Positions 1 through 10,859 of a DNA stretch of 64,000 nucleotides are shown one piece after another. The notes under the pieces were generated by a model. The model had not been told where the DNA came from and made no database searches. It worked only from the letters and a program-made list of their open reading frames with translations. The position numbers and the translations under genes are program-made. The stretch is taken from assembly GCA_963210315.1 (NCBI GenBank), contig OY723248.1, positions 1,256,727 to 1,320,726 on the forward strand, given 5' to 3'. The stretch is from Rhynchopus euleeides. Its lineage: Eukaryota > Euglenozoa > Diplonemea > Diplonemida > Diplonemidae. Position 1 is the first letter of the stretch; each line of letters starts with the position of its first letter.

Positions 1-1082
1 TGACTCCCCCTCCTTCCCTCCCTAAGTACAGCAGTGTCAAGAATAGTGTGAGAAACCACACGCGATAGTGTATCTGGGAGAGGGGAGGGGGGGGGGGGTT
101 GCGGAAGGCGTAAGGCGGCAAGACACTTCTGCTCACCTCAATATGAGAGCGGAACTGTGTATGGGGATGGAGGGGAGGGGTGGGCATTCTGCAGGGCGGG
201 TGTGGTGTGGTGTCGTGTAGTGTGCGATAGCTGTGGCATTGGGAAAGGGACATGCAAGTCACATTTGCAGAGCGCAATGCAAGGGAAGGGGGGGGGGGGA
301 GTCGGCTCGTCGTGTTGCGTGATGCGCAGTTGTGGCTTTTTGTTGTATTTTTTAATTTTTTTGGGGGGGAATTTTTATCGCGTTTTTTTTGTCACAAAAA
401 GAACTGGTAGCTTTTTTTTAAAAAAAAGGTCGGGGGAGGTGGGGTGGGGTGGGTGGGCAAATGTGGGAAACTGCTTCGGGGAATTGGGGGGCAGGGGATG
501 AAAAGGGCGATCGGGGGGGGGGGGTGGGATGGCGGGGGTCGACAATCAAAAAAACGCATCCTCACATCCCCCCCCCCAGCTTTTTCCTCGCAATCATATT
601 AACCTTTGCGATTTTTGAACGTATTTTTCCCTGATGGTGTGACGCTGCTGCTGTTGTTGTTGTCGTTGTTGTCGTCGTCGCTACCGTGGTTTTGTTCGGA
701 AATTCCCCTCCCATCCCACCCCACCCCACCCCACCCCACCCACCCACCCTGACGGCAACGCTACCGAGGTATGCATTGCCCCGTCACCCATCCCCGTTTT
801 CTTTTGCTCCAGAGTTGGTGTTGTCAGTGCTGACGAACAGCCGCACATTGCACTTTACTTGCCACCCGAAGCATCTGTTGACGTATTGTGGTGTCATTTT
901 GCTTATACATTTGGTATCGACCAGCTGCAGCAACAATCATCTGCATAAACTGAAGCGATCAACGACAGCTGGTCTGACCATATACCACCCGAAGGCTATT
1001 TGTCGTCTCGATGGCCAAATCCCGAAGGACGAAAGAGATGGCCATCACTGCCGCATACACAGCAATATTTTTTCAATCCGTG
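1..1082. other. Gene-free, homopolymer-rich stretch
   Basis: No supported gene. The stretch holds long G and C runs, a CTG/TTG/TCG-type trinucleotide microsatellite around 643-682, and repeated CCCAC blocks around 712-748. The open frames here are short and dominated by low-complexity sequence. Confidence 0.6.
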
Positions 1083-1362
1083 CTTTATTATCGAGGGTCA
1101 ACTCCAGCTTGTTGATGTTTCGGATCTCTCTATCCTCAACATCCTTTACCACACACGTAAGGCTGTTCCAACATATTGATAGACATCTTTCGGTATGCAC
1201 ATCCATCAAGATAATACATATATGCATTGGCATGCACCTGATACCTCGTCTGCGATGGGACATATCGAGAAGCCAGGCGGTCCGTGGATTGTCATTAGTT
1301 GCCGCCTGGCTCGATCGATATTGAGGACATACAGGTGGCCCATAGAGAAGACTTGTCATCCC
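1083..1362. repeat. 280-bp direct repeat, copy 1
   Basis: By eye this block is identical to 2878-3157, in the same orientation and offset by 1795 bp. The shared block starts CTTTATTATCGAGGG and ends CTTGTCATCCC, and sequence diverges immediately outside. The spacer holds the hAT-type element at 1620-2563. No family was recognised. Confidence 0.85.
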
Positions 1363-1619
1363 GGGGGAGGGTGGTGGGATAACCCGTAGATGCAGTCTTC
1401 TCGCAACGCTTTGTTGTTCATTTTGACCCCGAAAGGTCATGTACCACGGATCACTACACATGTGAATTATTTCCATCTGTGATTTTCATCATGCTATTGG
1501 AAAGGACACATCGCCCGAATTTGCGAAACGTCAAAGTGAAGCAAGCAAAGCCCCTTCCTTCCGTCATCATAGGTGGGCGGTCAAAAGCCTATTTTTTTTT
1601 TAAAGGTTTGGAGTGTGAT

Positions 1620-2563
1620 CAGGGTATAAGATAGACTTTTTTTCTGGCGCCGTTTTCCGGTTTTTCTGGTTTTGAAATTTTTCGCGCGCGCCTTCGGCGC
1701 GCGCGACCCGCGCAAACCCTCTCAGAATCACACCTAACACGGCTGGACCAGGCTCTGCCGAACAGCAGTGGCGTGTTGCTCCACGCAGCTCCCCGAAGGG
1801 ACGGAACTGAGCTTTCAATGCGTCCACGTACTGACGGAGCGCGGCTTCGCATCACCTCCCGCATCAGGACAAACCCCCCTGAGGGTGCTGCTCTGCTGGT
1901 ACGCCTCACGAAGGGCAACTACCTTCATGGTCGAGCTTGTTGCATGACCACCCCCTTGAGGCAGTCAGTCAGACGATGCGCACAACGTGCGCTCATGCGA
2001 ACACCAGCGGGTGTCTCCAACACTGCACAAATCGCGGTCCCGCCAGAACCCGAATCCGTCGATCCTCTCCAAAGCGGACATGCACTCCCGAAACCATCGG
2101 AGTTTGCATGTGCCATCCCCAGCAAGGCAAACGTGCTCGAGACAAGGTCGTAGCTTGCGTGGATGACAGGGTGGTCCTTGGCAGTGTGCACCGCAACGAG
2201 ATTGAGTGCATGCGCTCGGCAAGCCGCCCAGAAGGAGTACGGTGCGGTCGGAATGATCAAGCTACCGGAGTATCTCGAAACTTCAAACAGGGAAGACCCG
2301 CATGACGAGGACATCACCACCCACCGGGTCCCGCTGGGCTCCTTTTCTCCGCTTCTCTGCTTTCTTTTGACTGTTTGAGCTCCGTGCGGATCACGATGGG
2401 GTCACTTTCCATATTTTTTTGGCTAATGTTCCCACTGGTTGACTGTCACAAAGGTTCCCCAAAAACCGGCGAAAATCCGATCGGCCTTTTTTTTTTCCAG
2501 AAAACCGGAAACCGGGAAACCCTGGTTTTGAAAACCGGAAAACCAGACCTATCTTATCCCCTG
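1620..2563. mobile_element. Non-autonomous hAT element with 8-bp target duplication
   Basis: The left end reads CAGGGTATAAGATAG and the right end CTATCTTATCCCCTG, which are imperfect inverted repeats. Both sides are flanked by AGTGTGAT (1612-1619 and 2564-2571), a perfect 8-bp target duplication as expected for hAT elements. Both subterminal regions are rich in the word AACCGGAAA or its complement. A GC hairpin built on GCGCGCGCC-TTC-GGCGCGCGC lies near 1683-1705. On the minus strand a 131-codon frame (2320-1925) contains CRAHALNLV, matching the C-x-AH-x-LNL segment of hAT transposases, so the element is an internally deleted relative that kept a scrap of transposase. Confidence 0.82.
1925..2320 (-). 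pseudogene. hAT transposase fragment
   Basis: A 131-codon minus-strand frame inside the 944-bp hAT element. The segment AACRAHALNLVAVHTAKDH resembles the conserved C..AH.LNL.. block found downstream of the second catalytic Asp in hAT transposases. No dimerisation block or zinc finger is present, so this is only a small central piece and cannot encode an active enzyme. The assignment rests on one motif plus the typical hAT ends around it. Confidence 0.5.
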
Positions 2564-2877
2564 AGTGTGATGTCACGATGCGCAGCACTCCGAGAGCTGC
2601 CGATCTTTGTTTGTTTGGAATATGCTAGTCTCCTGTATCAGATGTAGGTGTTGCAGAAGGGAACAGATCCATCATGGGAGGAACGAAGTGTCGGTGAGTT
2701 CACAGGATCCTGCAGGGCGGGTGGGAGGTCGAAAAACTATTTGGTTCTGTACCGAGGTACGTTGATCGAACCAAATGCGGGTTCTCCAACCCGGTCGTGG
2801 AGGTTGACTAGCCGATAATAAAAGAACCTTCAATTCCGGCTTTCCCTCAAAATGTGGGTGCCTGCATTGAAAGTTAC

Positions 2878-3157
2878 CTTTATTATCGAGGGTCAACTCC
2901 AGCTTGTTGATGTTTCGGATCTCTCTATCCTCAACATCCTTTACCACACACGTAAGGCTGTTCCAACATATTGATAGACATCTTTCGGTATGCACATCCA
3001 TCAAGATAATACATATATGCATTGGCATGCACCTGATACCTCGTCTGCGATGGGACATATCGAGAAGCCAGGCGGTCCGTGGATTGTCATTAGTTGCCGC
3101 CTGGCTCGATCGATATTGAGGACATACAGGTGGCCCATAGAGAAGACTTGTCATCCC
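2878..3157. repeat. 280-bp direct repeat, copy 2
   Basis: Second copy of the block at 1083-1362, same orientation and no difference noticed by eye. Left flank and right flank are unrelated to those of copy 1. Confidence 0.85.
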
Positions 3158-6100
3158 TTCGCTGCTCTCTATGGGCGACCTGATCCCATCGCAGTCTCGC
3201 TCATACAAGGGAGTAGCGCAGTAGTCATCAGGTGTTGTCAGGGTCGGGATCTGGCCTTGAGACATCCGATCTCCAGCAGACGTAGTCGGCGGTTGTAGTC
3301 CAGACCCATGTGTCTCAACGCAGGATGCAGGAGTAGTAGATACCATCCTGCGTTGTGATATCGCACCGATCGCGTGGGTCACATTGTCGGTCTGCGCAGG
3401 CTGCAGGCTTAGCGGACAGTTGGGACAGCTGATGAACTCTGTGGTGGCGAAGCGGTTGGTCCACGATCGTTCAGCGGGGCATGTGGGAGGATATATGGGT
3501 ATCATCGATCTGGATCCAGTCTAGTGTATTAGCGCCGGCTGTAGTATCTCCGAGAAGTTCACTGTCGTCGGTCAGCTGGGGAGCAGTATTTTCCGCGCAT
3601 CGATATGTAGGATAGAGTCGTCGTCTGGACGGGCTCGTCGACATTCGACGTAAACAGGGATTATGTTAGTCTGACGGTCATACCACGTAGGGTCGATCTG
3701 AGAGGTCCGTTCGCCCAGGTGACCGCGTGATTCATGCACCGTTGTCCAGGCCCCGCGCAGTCGTCTCAGAGAGCAGGAAGCGTCCACCGACGAACTGTCA
3801 ATCGCAGACAACTTCGCCAGTTCGCACCAGGTATGGGTGCGATGTTTTCATCAGCTTCTGATCATCATGATGTAGTGGCGGTAATTCGTATTGTATCGCT
3901 ACTCGGCTTCTTGCGCCTGGGCCTTCGCAGACAGCAGGGCGCGTACGGATGGCGGAGTTCACACCGGACGCAGGGTTGACGAAGGCCACCATGGAGGCAT
4001 CTCCAATGATTTTCACTTCATAGCCTATGCAGGCCTGCATGAGACAGCGGATCGTGTGGGTTGACATGGTACGCTTCACGCCTCTCATATCGGCGTTGCG
4101 GAGCGCACATCGGTGAATACACTCGTCACATCACCCAGCTTTGTATCGGGGGCCACGACGCGGGCAGATTCGGCGTGAACGCAGGCATCAGCAGCTGTTT
4201 TGCGAGGTCCCTCTTAAGCTGAATGTGTTTGACACGGTGACGAAGGGGTCAACACACGTAGGTCCGTTTCGAGTCCTTCGAGACAAGGCCCCCGGGTGCT
4301 GCGATGCGGAGTATCTGCTCGTCTGCTGTCTATCCTCATCACCTCCGTGCACCTGAGGGTTCCTTGCAGAAGCTCGGTATACAGGGATCCAAATTGCTGC
4401 GCAGTGGCTTGGTGTCGAGCATGTCGCTAGGCCTGCCATGCCTCCCGGCGGGTGCTTCCTTACTCATGCGCCGGGTTGACCTTTTCGCTGTCGTCCGCAG
4501 CTTCGGGCTTGTCGTGGCCGAGAGTGCACTGCTGGTCGCCGCTGGCTCATTGTGGTGGGAGTATCTAGTGCAGCGGGTGCACTGGCTCAAACCATCAGCG
4601 CGAGGATCCGATGTTACACACACAACTGGGGGGGGGGGGGGGGGCGTCCATCTCCATGCCCGATCGGGATGAGACATTTGCCGGTATAAGGAAGAGAAAC
4701 CGGTTGTGCGCGTGAAACAGGTATCCTCATGCCTGATTGCCCGGAGAGTTGCTTCGAGGTCGATGTAGGGACGAGAACATACCTGTCGGGAAATGAGGAC
4801 GGCACTTCCGCGTATCGGGTACTATCAAAAGGAGGGCGTCGCCTCCGTACTAGATATTCATAATACGGATATCGCGTCCATGCCTAGGAAGCTATCGTAA
4901 GAGAGGGGCGTCACATTCACGTCCCTGGTGGTCTCAATAGGACTTCACGTCCGCACCTCGGGCGCTCATATTGCAAAGGATGGACGTCACCTTCGTGTCG
5001 TGGGCGCGGTCACAAAAAGGATGGCTTCACCTCCGCGTTCCCGGACGGAGGTCGCCTCCTTGTCTCGGCATCAGAGCAGAAGGAGTCGTCACCGATGGAG
5101 GTCACGCATGTCTGGTGCGTGGTTACGATGTATCTGTGCAACTGCGATACCTAGGCTGCTATTCCTCAGGGTCGAAGATCATGCACAAGGATGCGTCGAT
5201 AGTTGCTTTAGGGAGCTGATCTGGCCGTGGACAGCTTCCGGTCCTGGGCTGCACACGAGGTAGGTGTTGAGGGTCTCCGTGATTTGAGATCCCTTTGTTT
5301 GTTGATACGCGGCCTGCTCGACGGGTGTGGTTCCTCACGGTATTCTGGTGTCGAGGGGCGTTGCGTTGTGTGCCAGCTCCACATCTGTCGCCTCTGACGC
5401 GGGGCAGCAAACCCACCTACTTCAGATCGTCAGCATCCGCAGCGCGCTATGCGCTGCGCCATACGTCGAGGAATGAGCCTCATTGGACCGATCGCTGTCT
5501 TTCTCGCCTCGTCTTGTGTGTCGAGCAGGAACGTTTGATCAGACTACCGTTATCCGTCATCGGCGTACTCCAAGGCGCATCCCAGCAGCTTGATATGCGG
5601 CATCACGAATCTTCTGCCAGTACCAACTCCCCGTCCTTCTTCAGGTGTGAGGGTGCACATTCAAGTGCGTCGGAGTGAACCTCACGCTCAGCTGGGCATC
5701 GAGGCGAGCATCGCCACCCTGTCTCTTCGACGGCCCTGCCGTCCCAGAGAATCGCCTCTCGTTGGATCTCCGCAGCCTGCGCGCGGTGCTCTGCACGTCC
5801 ATACGTTGCGGGTATCTTTCGTGGCGGAGACGCTTCGTGCAACTTCCCTGTGAGGCCTGGGGTTGTTCGACATCCTCGTTCGCCTGGCCGCGAAGGGTTT
5901 CTATCTCGGGGTTTACGGTCCTCGTCTAAGGGGTCAGATACAACGGGAGGTTACTGACGCCATGACAGGTCACGCGCCACCGCAGAGCGGCCTTGTGCGA
6001 ACCCTGGGGTCGGCGTGGATGGGGGCACAGTTGAGCATCCGGCCGCAGCCGAGGGACCACAAAGGGAGGGGGCAATCCCTGCGGATGAAGACGTCGTGAG

Positions 6101-7560
6101 AGGTCGGCGCCACCGCGGATGGCCACGCATCTGCGAGATCGGCGGATAAGCGGCGATCGAGAGGGGGTCGAAGGCGTTCTCCTGTAGGGATGAGTTTTCC
6201 TCCCTACATGTCAGCACCTCAGCGTCTTTGGGGTTGCGAGGCGTCTGTTGCGTTTGACCTGTCATTCCTTAGTACACGCATGATGTGGCATCCCGTATCC
6301 CTTGCGGCGTTCAATCACCATATCGGAGGTGCATCGGCGGGAGTCGTAGATGCCTTTGGCAGCAATTGAAGTGTCGTTAAGAGCAGAGAGGTCGCTGCCG
6401 GGAACAGCGCGCCGGTGATGCCCGGATTTACCCTGGCATGATGATTCCTTTTCGGTCCCCAGAGATGCAGCCACGGGAGGGACACGGCGTGGATCTTCGT
6501 CAAGCGGCGCAGACTTCACTGAGCGCCTGCCCGTGATCGCTACTGTCTCAACCCGGGGATAGTCTAGGTCAGCACGTGTCTGAAGCCACAGGCTCATGAC
6601 GTCTTGGCACAGCCCTATTACTGGTCAGCTGATGGGCGTTTGTGACGAGAGCTTGCTAAAGGCTCCTATCTCACTTGCAGGGTGTGACGGGCATACTGAC
6701 CGAGCCGATCGGGGGAAAGATTCATCCATGTGACAGGCTGAGAGGGCGCGGTGGTTCGGGTTTCTATACGTGGGTGTCGAAGAGACATCAGCGGTACTGC
6801 TAGGAACATCAGAGGTAGTGGGGGAGTCGAAGTGGAGTTGTAGGGGGCGCAGCAGGGGGTATCCAGGGAGTAGGCTAGCCGTATCGGATGATGAGCTTGA
6901 GGTGTGATTCCCCAGACGCCTCCAGCAGGTGGCGGAGGGGTTGGGTAGGTCGCTCTGCGACACAGCACCTGCCATCGACAGCGAGATCGGCGTAGCTCTC
7001 CAGGGTGTACATGTCAGGCATACTCATGTGGGCCGGGGTAAGGCGTGTTGAGTGGACGCAGCCGGTAGCGACAGGTGGACCCGCGGGTACGGATGCTGTG
7101 AGTGGAGAGCCGGACGCGTCCTTCGCTGTGTGCCTGCCATGGCTCCATTCGACGTCGGGGCCAATAACACACCTGCCTGGCTGCTCTGTCAGATAGCCGA
7201 CTGCGCTGGCATCTCCATACCCCGGGCGTCCGAGTACAATGAGGGTATCTTCTCTCTGACCTGTCGTGTATACCAAGAGGGGAGCGCGTCTGAACCGGTT
7301 TACGGGCACGCATACGCCAGGTAGGCGGTACCCCTGGGTATCCGACGATTGTGACAGGTGGTAACATTTGCTAACAGCTTCTCACCTGAAGACTCGGGGC
7401 ACAGCCGTTGTTTATGGCTCTTGCTCAGGAGACTCCAGATCGCGTACATCCGTACGGAGGTGTGTACTCGGTGTCCCATTATGATAGCACTCAATGATCT
7501 GTCCATGTCAGGCGTACTTGGGACATAGGCGGGGGCGGGCGCGGCCTCATCGTCCCCTTG
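3158..7560. other. Gene-free stretch with decayed open frames
   Basis: No gene could be supported. Scattered 80-145 codon frames occur on the minus strand (for example 4088-3798, 6597-6262 and 7309-6875), but none shows a domain I recognise and none chains into a longer coding unit. The base composition is less homopolymeric than the flanks, so old, decayed repetitive DNA is likely. I cannot name a family. Confidence 0.45.
4790..5110. repeat. Degenerate short-period repeat block
   Basis: Several loosely matching units of about 40-50 bp recur, each built around AAAGGA-GGCGTC-CCTCC and a following CGTTC or CGTCC. They resemble the units at 7700-7984 but are too diverged for clean unit boundaries by eye. 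Confidence 0.5.
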
Positions 7561-7699
7561 GCGCGTGCACGACCGGGGGGGGGGGGGGTTTCCTTTATAC
7601 TCCTGCGTGGTGAGCCCCCGAGAGCCGTGCGGTCACCCACACTGCCTGAGGGTTGCCATCTACATCTGCCGACCACATGGGCACGAGGCGATGACACTT

Positions 7700-7984
7700 C
7701 CTGCCTCCAATGCTGCCATGAAAGGGTCTCCCGTCTTCGAATGTTGGACGCCTACATGCAAAGGAAAGTGTCATCTCCGAATACCGAGTAGTCACACACA
7801 GGAGAGTGTCTCCTCCAGACGCTGAGCGTTCCCATACCCAAGGAGGGCGTTGCTGACGAATGCCGAGCGTTCCCACATGAAGGAGGGGGTGACCCCTCCA
7901 GTCGTCGAGCGTTCACATACCAAAGGGGGCCTCTGAACGCCGAGCGGGCTCTTCAAATCCAACTCCTTGTCGCGGAGATCCGTA
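7700..7984. repeat. Degenerate ~45-bp tandem repeats ending at an assembly gap
   Basis: Units containing GAGCGTTCCCAT or GAGCGTTCACAT followed by AAGGAGGG or AAAGGGGG recur from about 7740 to the gap. The array probably continues into the gap and may be why assembly failed there. Confidence 0.55.
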
Positions 7985-8184
7985 NNNNNNNNNNNNNNNN
8001 NNNNNNNNNNNNNNNNNNNNNNNNNNNNNNNNNNNNNNNNNNNNNNNNNNNNNNNNNNNNNNNNNNNNNNNNNNNNNNNNNNNNNNNNNNNNNNNNNNNN
8101 NNNNNNNNNNNNNNNNNNNNNNNNNNNNNNNNNNNNNNNNNNNNNNNNNNNNNNNNNNNNNNNNNNNNNNNNNNNNNNNNNNNN
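7985..8184. other. Assembly gap (200 N)
   Basis: Exactly 200 N bases, so the true length is probably unknown. The gap removes the 5' part of the hAT transposase gene that follows. Confidence 0.99.
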
Positions 8185-10074
8185 AAAATCGCGAAAGGGG
8201 TGCTCTACACGGGGATCACAGCGGGCGCGATGCAGGGTGTACTCTCCTGCCTCGCAGGCACACGCATCCCCAAGGACCCCCCGAAGGTTGCTCCGCTGGT
8301 GAAGAAGCTGGGCGACGAGCTGACGAAGGACAGCGAGAAGGTCATCACGGCCAAGCTGAAGGGGGGGAGGTACTGCATGTCGCATGACAACAGTGGGATT
8401 GGCGACACGAAGGCGACGGCCATCATCCTCAGCGCTGTAGGATTCGCCGCATCGCTGATCTTCATACGTCCGGAGGAGCGGAGGGGGAGCCAGACCGGGG
8501 TCGAGCTGTCGCAGGACATCAAGCGCGAGCTGACGCGCCTCAGCTTGCCCCCCCCCTTCCTCATCAGATCCGACAAGGGCGGGTCCAACGCAGCTGCAAG
8601 CCGTGAACTCGCCGAAGCATTCGGTGTCCCCTTCGTGTCGTGCGTCCCACACTTGGTGAACAACTGTGGCGACGTCTGCGAGACCTGGATGCTGGCCAAC
8701 CTGGAGAAGAAGTTCCCGGGGTGTGCCGCCTTCGAGGTGTCCCGCCTACTCAACAACTTGCTGGGCGGGGATGAGAACAAGTATCGGCACAGACGGTGGG
8801 TCGAAGTGCAGATGGAGTGTCTCTCCGGAGTTGCTGTGTCATCGCTGGAGACCATCCTCGGGGAAGTCGAAGAACTCAGGGAGGACTGCACGCCGCAGGA
8901 GGAAGCCGATCTCTTCGAATCGTGCGCCGGGAAGATCCGTGCAGCCCTCCGCCAGCCGAACGAGGCAGTCTCCACCGCTACCACCCTCAAGGATATCCTT
9001 CCAGCAGCGCATGCTGTTCTCGACGCTGCAAAAAAGAACAACACAAAGGAGAAGGTGCCGGCTGTGAAGTGCCCCCTCCCAGGTGATACTCGGTACTCGT
9101 CTCGCATCGAAGTGTACACCCACGTGCGCCAGCGCATGAAGGCGCTGTTCGTGTTCGTGAGCACCGAGCTCCAACAGGGCAGTACGACACCCAGCATGGG
9201 GAAGCTGGGCCAGCTGCTCAAGGATCTGGGGGTCACACGGCTGGAGAAGGAGTTGCTGGAGATGGAGCGGGCAAATTCGCCGATCATGGAGCTGCTGGCT
9301 TCCTACACCACCCCCTCGAAGAAGTCGCACAGCCACTCTGTTTGGGGTGACATGGAGGGGAAGATTCAGGACCTTGACAACATCGCGTACGCCAAGACGG
9401 AAAAAGAGAAAGAATTTCTCGAGCGGGAAAAGAAGTCCCTGGAAGACCTGCTGGATGCCAAGTCCCCAGTCGCAGCTGTCCTCTCAGAGGAGCTGAAGGT
9501 GCGGTGGTGGGGGAACAAGTCGGAGGGGTCGTACTACTACTGGAAGGCGATGAGACACGTGAACCCACGTGCTGTCAAGATCATGGGGAACACTGACAAC
9601 CTGATGTCCTTCCAGGATATCACTGCCTGGATTCCGGCGTTCCGTGAAGTCGAGGAGGCGGCGTGGGTAGAGTATGTGGATCACTCCAAGAAGGAGGGCA
9701 TGAAGGGCGATGTGGACTCCTTCTGGCTGAACTACGGGGAGTGCGCGCTGCGTACTCTGTGCCTTGATCTGCTGGCGGTGACTGCATCGACTCTGGGGTG
9801 TGACAGCGTGTTTTCTATCGCGCGCCGTGTGCTCCCCCCGTCCCGCATGGCAGCGCACGCATCAACTCGGGCCCGAATCCTCTTCCATGCCTGCAACCAG
9901 GACCTACCCAACCAGTTCGACCGGACCCTGCGGAAGGGCTATCCTGCTGCGACTGGGCCGAAAGTCGTCGAGTGGGAGGACGACATTCTCCAGCCCACCA
10001 CCATCCCGAAGAATGTGCTGGCTTCTTTCGAAGAGGCAGTCTCTGCCATCAATGCACACGCGTACACCGCGTGA
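8185..10074 (+). CDS. hAT-superfamily transposase, 5' end lost in gap
   Basis: About 629 codons are open from the gap to the stop at 10072-10074. A hAT transposase cuts and pastes its element through an RNase-H-like DDE fold and dimerises through a C-terminal hydrophobic block. Seen here: a GYRYCMSHD-like first-Asp region (GGRYCMSHD), the IRSDKGGSNAAA block corresponding to the second Asp and its downstream loop, followed by SCVPHLVNNCGDV. Near the C terminus DLLAVTASTLGCDSVFS...R..LPPSR matches the dimerisation motif in which S-x-x-x-FS is followed by an R/L-rich helix. The N-terminal zinc finger would lie in or before the gap. The frame is intact over the visible part. Element termini were not found, so it could be a live element or a stranded gene. 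Confidence 0.72.
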   Translation, partial: KIAKGVLYTGITAGAMQGVLSCLAGTRIPKDPPKVAPLVKKLGDELTKDSEKVITAKLKGGRYCMSHDNSGIGDTKATAIILSAVGFAASLIFIRPEERRGSQTGVELSQDIKRELTRLSLPPPFLIRSDKGGSNAAASRELAEAFGVPFVSCVPHLVNNCGDVCETWMLANLEKKFPGCAAFEVSRLLNNLLGGDENKYRHRRWVEVQMECLSGVAVSSLETILGEVEELREDCTPQEEADLFESCAGKIRAALRQPNEAVSTATTLKDILPAAHAVLDAAKKNNTKEKVPAVKCPLPGDTRYSSRIEVYTHVRQRMKALFVFVSTELQQGSTTPSMGKLGQLLKDLGVTRLEKELLEMERANSPIMELLASYTTPSKKSHSHSVWGDMEGKIQDLDNIAYAKTEKEKEFLEREKKSLEDLLDAKSPVAAVLSEELKVRWWGNKSEGSYYYWKAMRHVNPRAVKIMGNTDNLMSFQDITAWIPAFREVEEAAWVEYVDHSKKEGMKGDVDSFWLNYGECALRTLCLDLLAVTASTLGCDSVFSIARRVLPPSRMAAHASTRARILFHACNQDLPNQFDRTLRKGYPAATGPKVVEWEDDILQPTTIPKNVLASFEEAVSAINAHAYTA

Positions 10075-10329
10075 GATGATCCGCTGAGCGGCAAAACTCC
10101 AACCTGTATTCTGCTGCCGCTCTGTGACTCAAGCGTACTTTTGCAGTGTGGCATTTCTCTCACACTATGTTGCCACTTGCTGCCACGCAAATAAGAGTCC
10201 TCGTGGGGGATGTGAGTGTTGGAGTCAACTGAGTGTGTGGTGGGGGGGGGGGGGGGCACGAACGTGCGTGTGGTGGGGGCGCGGGGGGCGGGTGTGTGCA
10301 GGAACCTGCTGGGTTCACCCGCTGTCAAC

Positions 10330-10500
10330 GTAATATTGCTGAAGATCGAACTAAGGTCTTAACCTCTGAGTGTAAGACCTTAAAGAGGTTACACTAAGAG
10401 GTTTAAGACCTTAATTAAGGGGATTCAGATGTTGGGCTTTTTTGGGCCGTTTATGGACTAAGGTCTTAATCTAAGAGGAGGAGGAGGTAGATTTGGCGAA
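10330..10500. repeat. Cluster of AAGGTCTTAA inverted words
   Basis: AAGGTCTTAA-type words appear in both orientations at about 10353, 10374, 10404 and 10463, interleaved with AAGAGG. This clustered, two-way arrangement is typical of subterminal transposase-binding repeats. It lies about 300 bp after the hAT stop codon, so it may be that element's right flank, but no terminus was identified. Confidence 0.4.
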
Positions 10501-10540
10501 AAAAATTCCTCTCTTATTAAGATCTGAATACATCCATGTT

Positions 10541-10607
10541 ATATCAAGTAAAAATACAAGTATAATACTTGCATGTCAACTATTATACATGTATTTTTAC
10601 TTGATAT
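10541..10607. repeat. Stand-alone 67-bp hairpin module
   Basis: Arms begin ATATCAAGTAAAAATAC and end GTATTTTTACTTGATAT. The same module, including its centre, sits inside the AT-rich fold-back elements at 18253-18320 and 27905-27972, but here it stands alone in GC-rich DNA without the CACGGTGG ends. Confidence 0.8.
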
Positions 10608-10859
10608 GGGCTCCCCGCGGGCTGAGGTCAGGCTGGCGACCCAGGTTTTCAGGGTGACACCAGGATTTCCTCGAAATTTTGGGTGACCCCCACCCCCTGG
10701 TCGGGCACCCTACCAGGGGGGGGGGGTCACGAGGGGGGGTATGGGGGGGGGGGTACCCCCCCTACCCGACCCCCCTACCCGACTCGGGATGGGGGGGGGG
10801 GGTCAGGAGGTGGTACTTTCACCCAATTGATGTTCCCCAGTAATAGGTGTAAATGGGCA

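Noticed and set aside
1083-3157. The 280-bp direct repeats as long terminal repeats
   Set aside because: The ends lack TG...CA, there is no primer-binding site or coding region between them, and the spacer is mainly a hAT derivative.
3158-7560. A coding gene or named element from the minus-strand frames
   Set aside because: Frames are short, do not chain together and show no recognisable domain, so no identity can be supported.
8205-9287. 360-codon minus-strand frame
   Set aside because: It lies antisense to the hAT transposase, shows Ser/Arg-rich composition typical of a shadow frame and has no domain.
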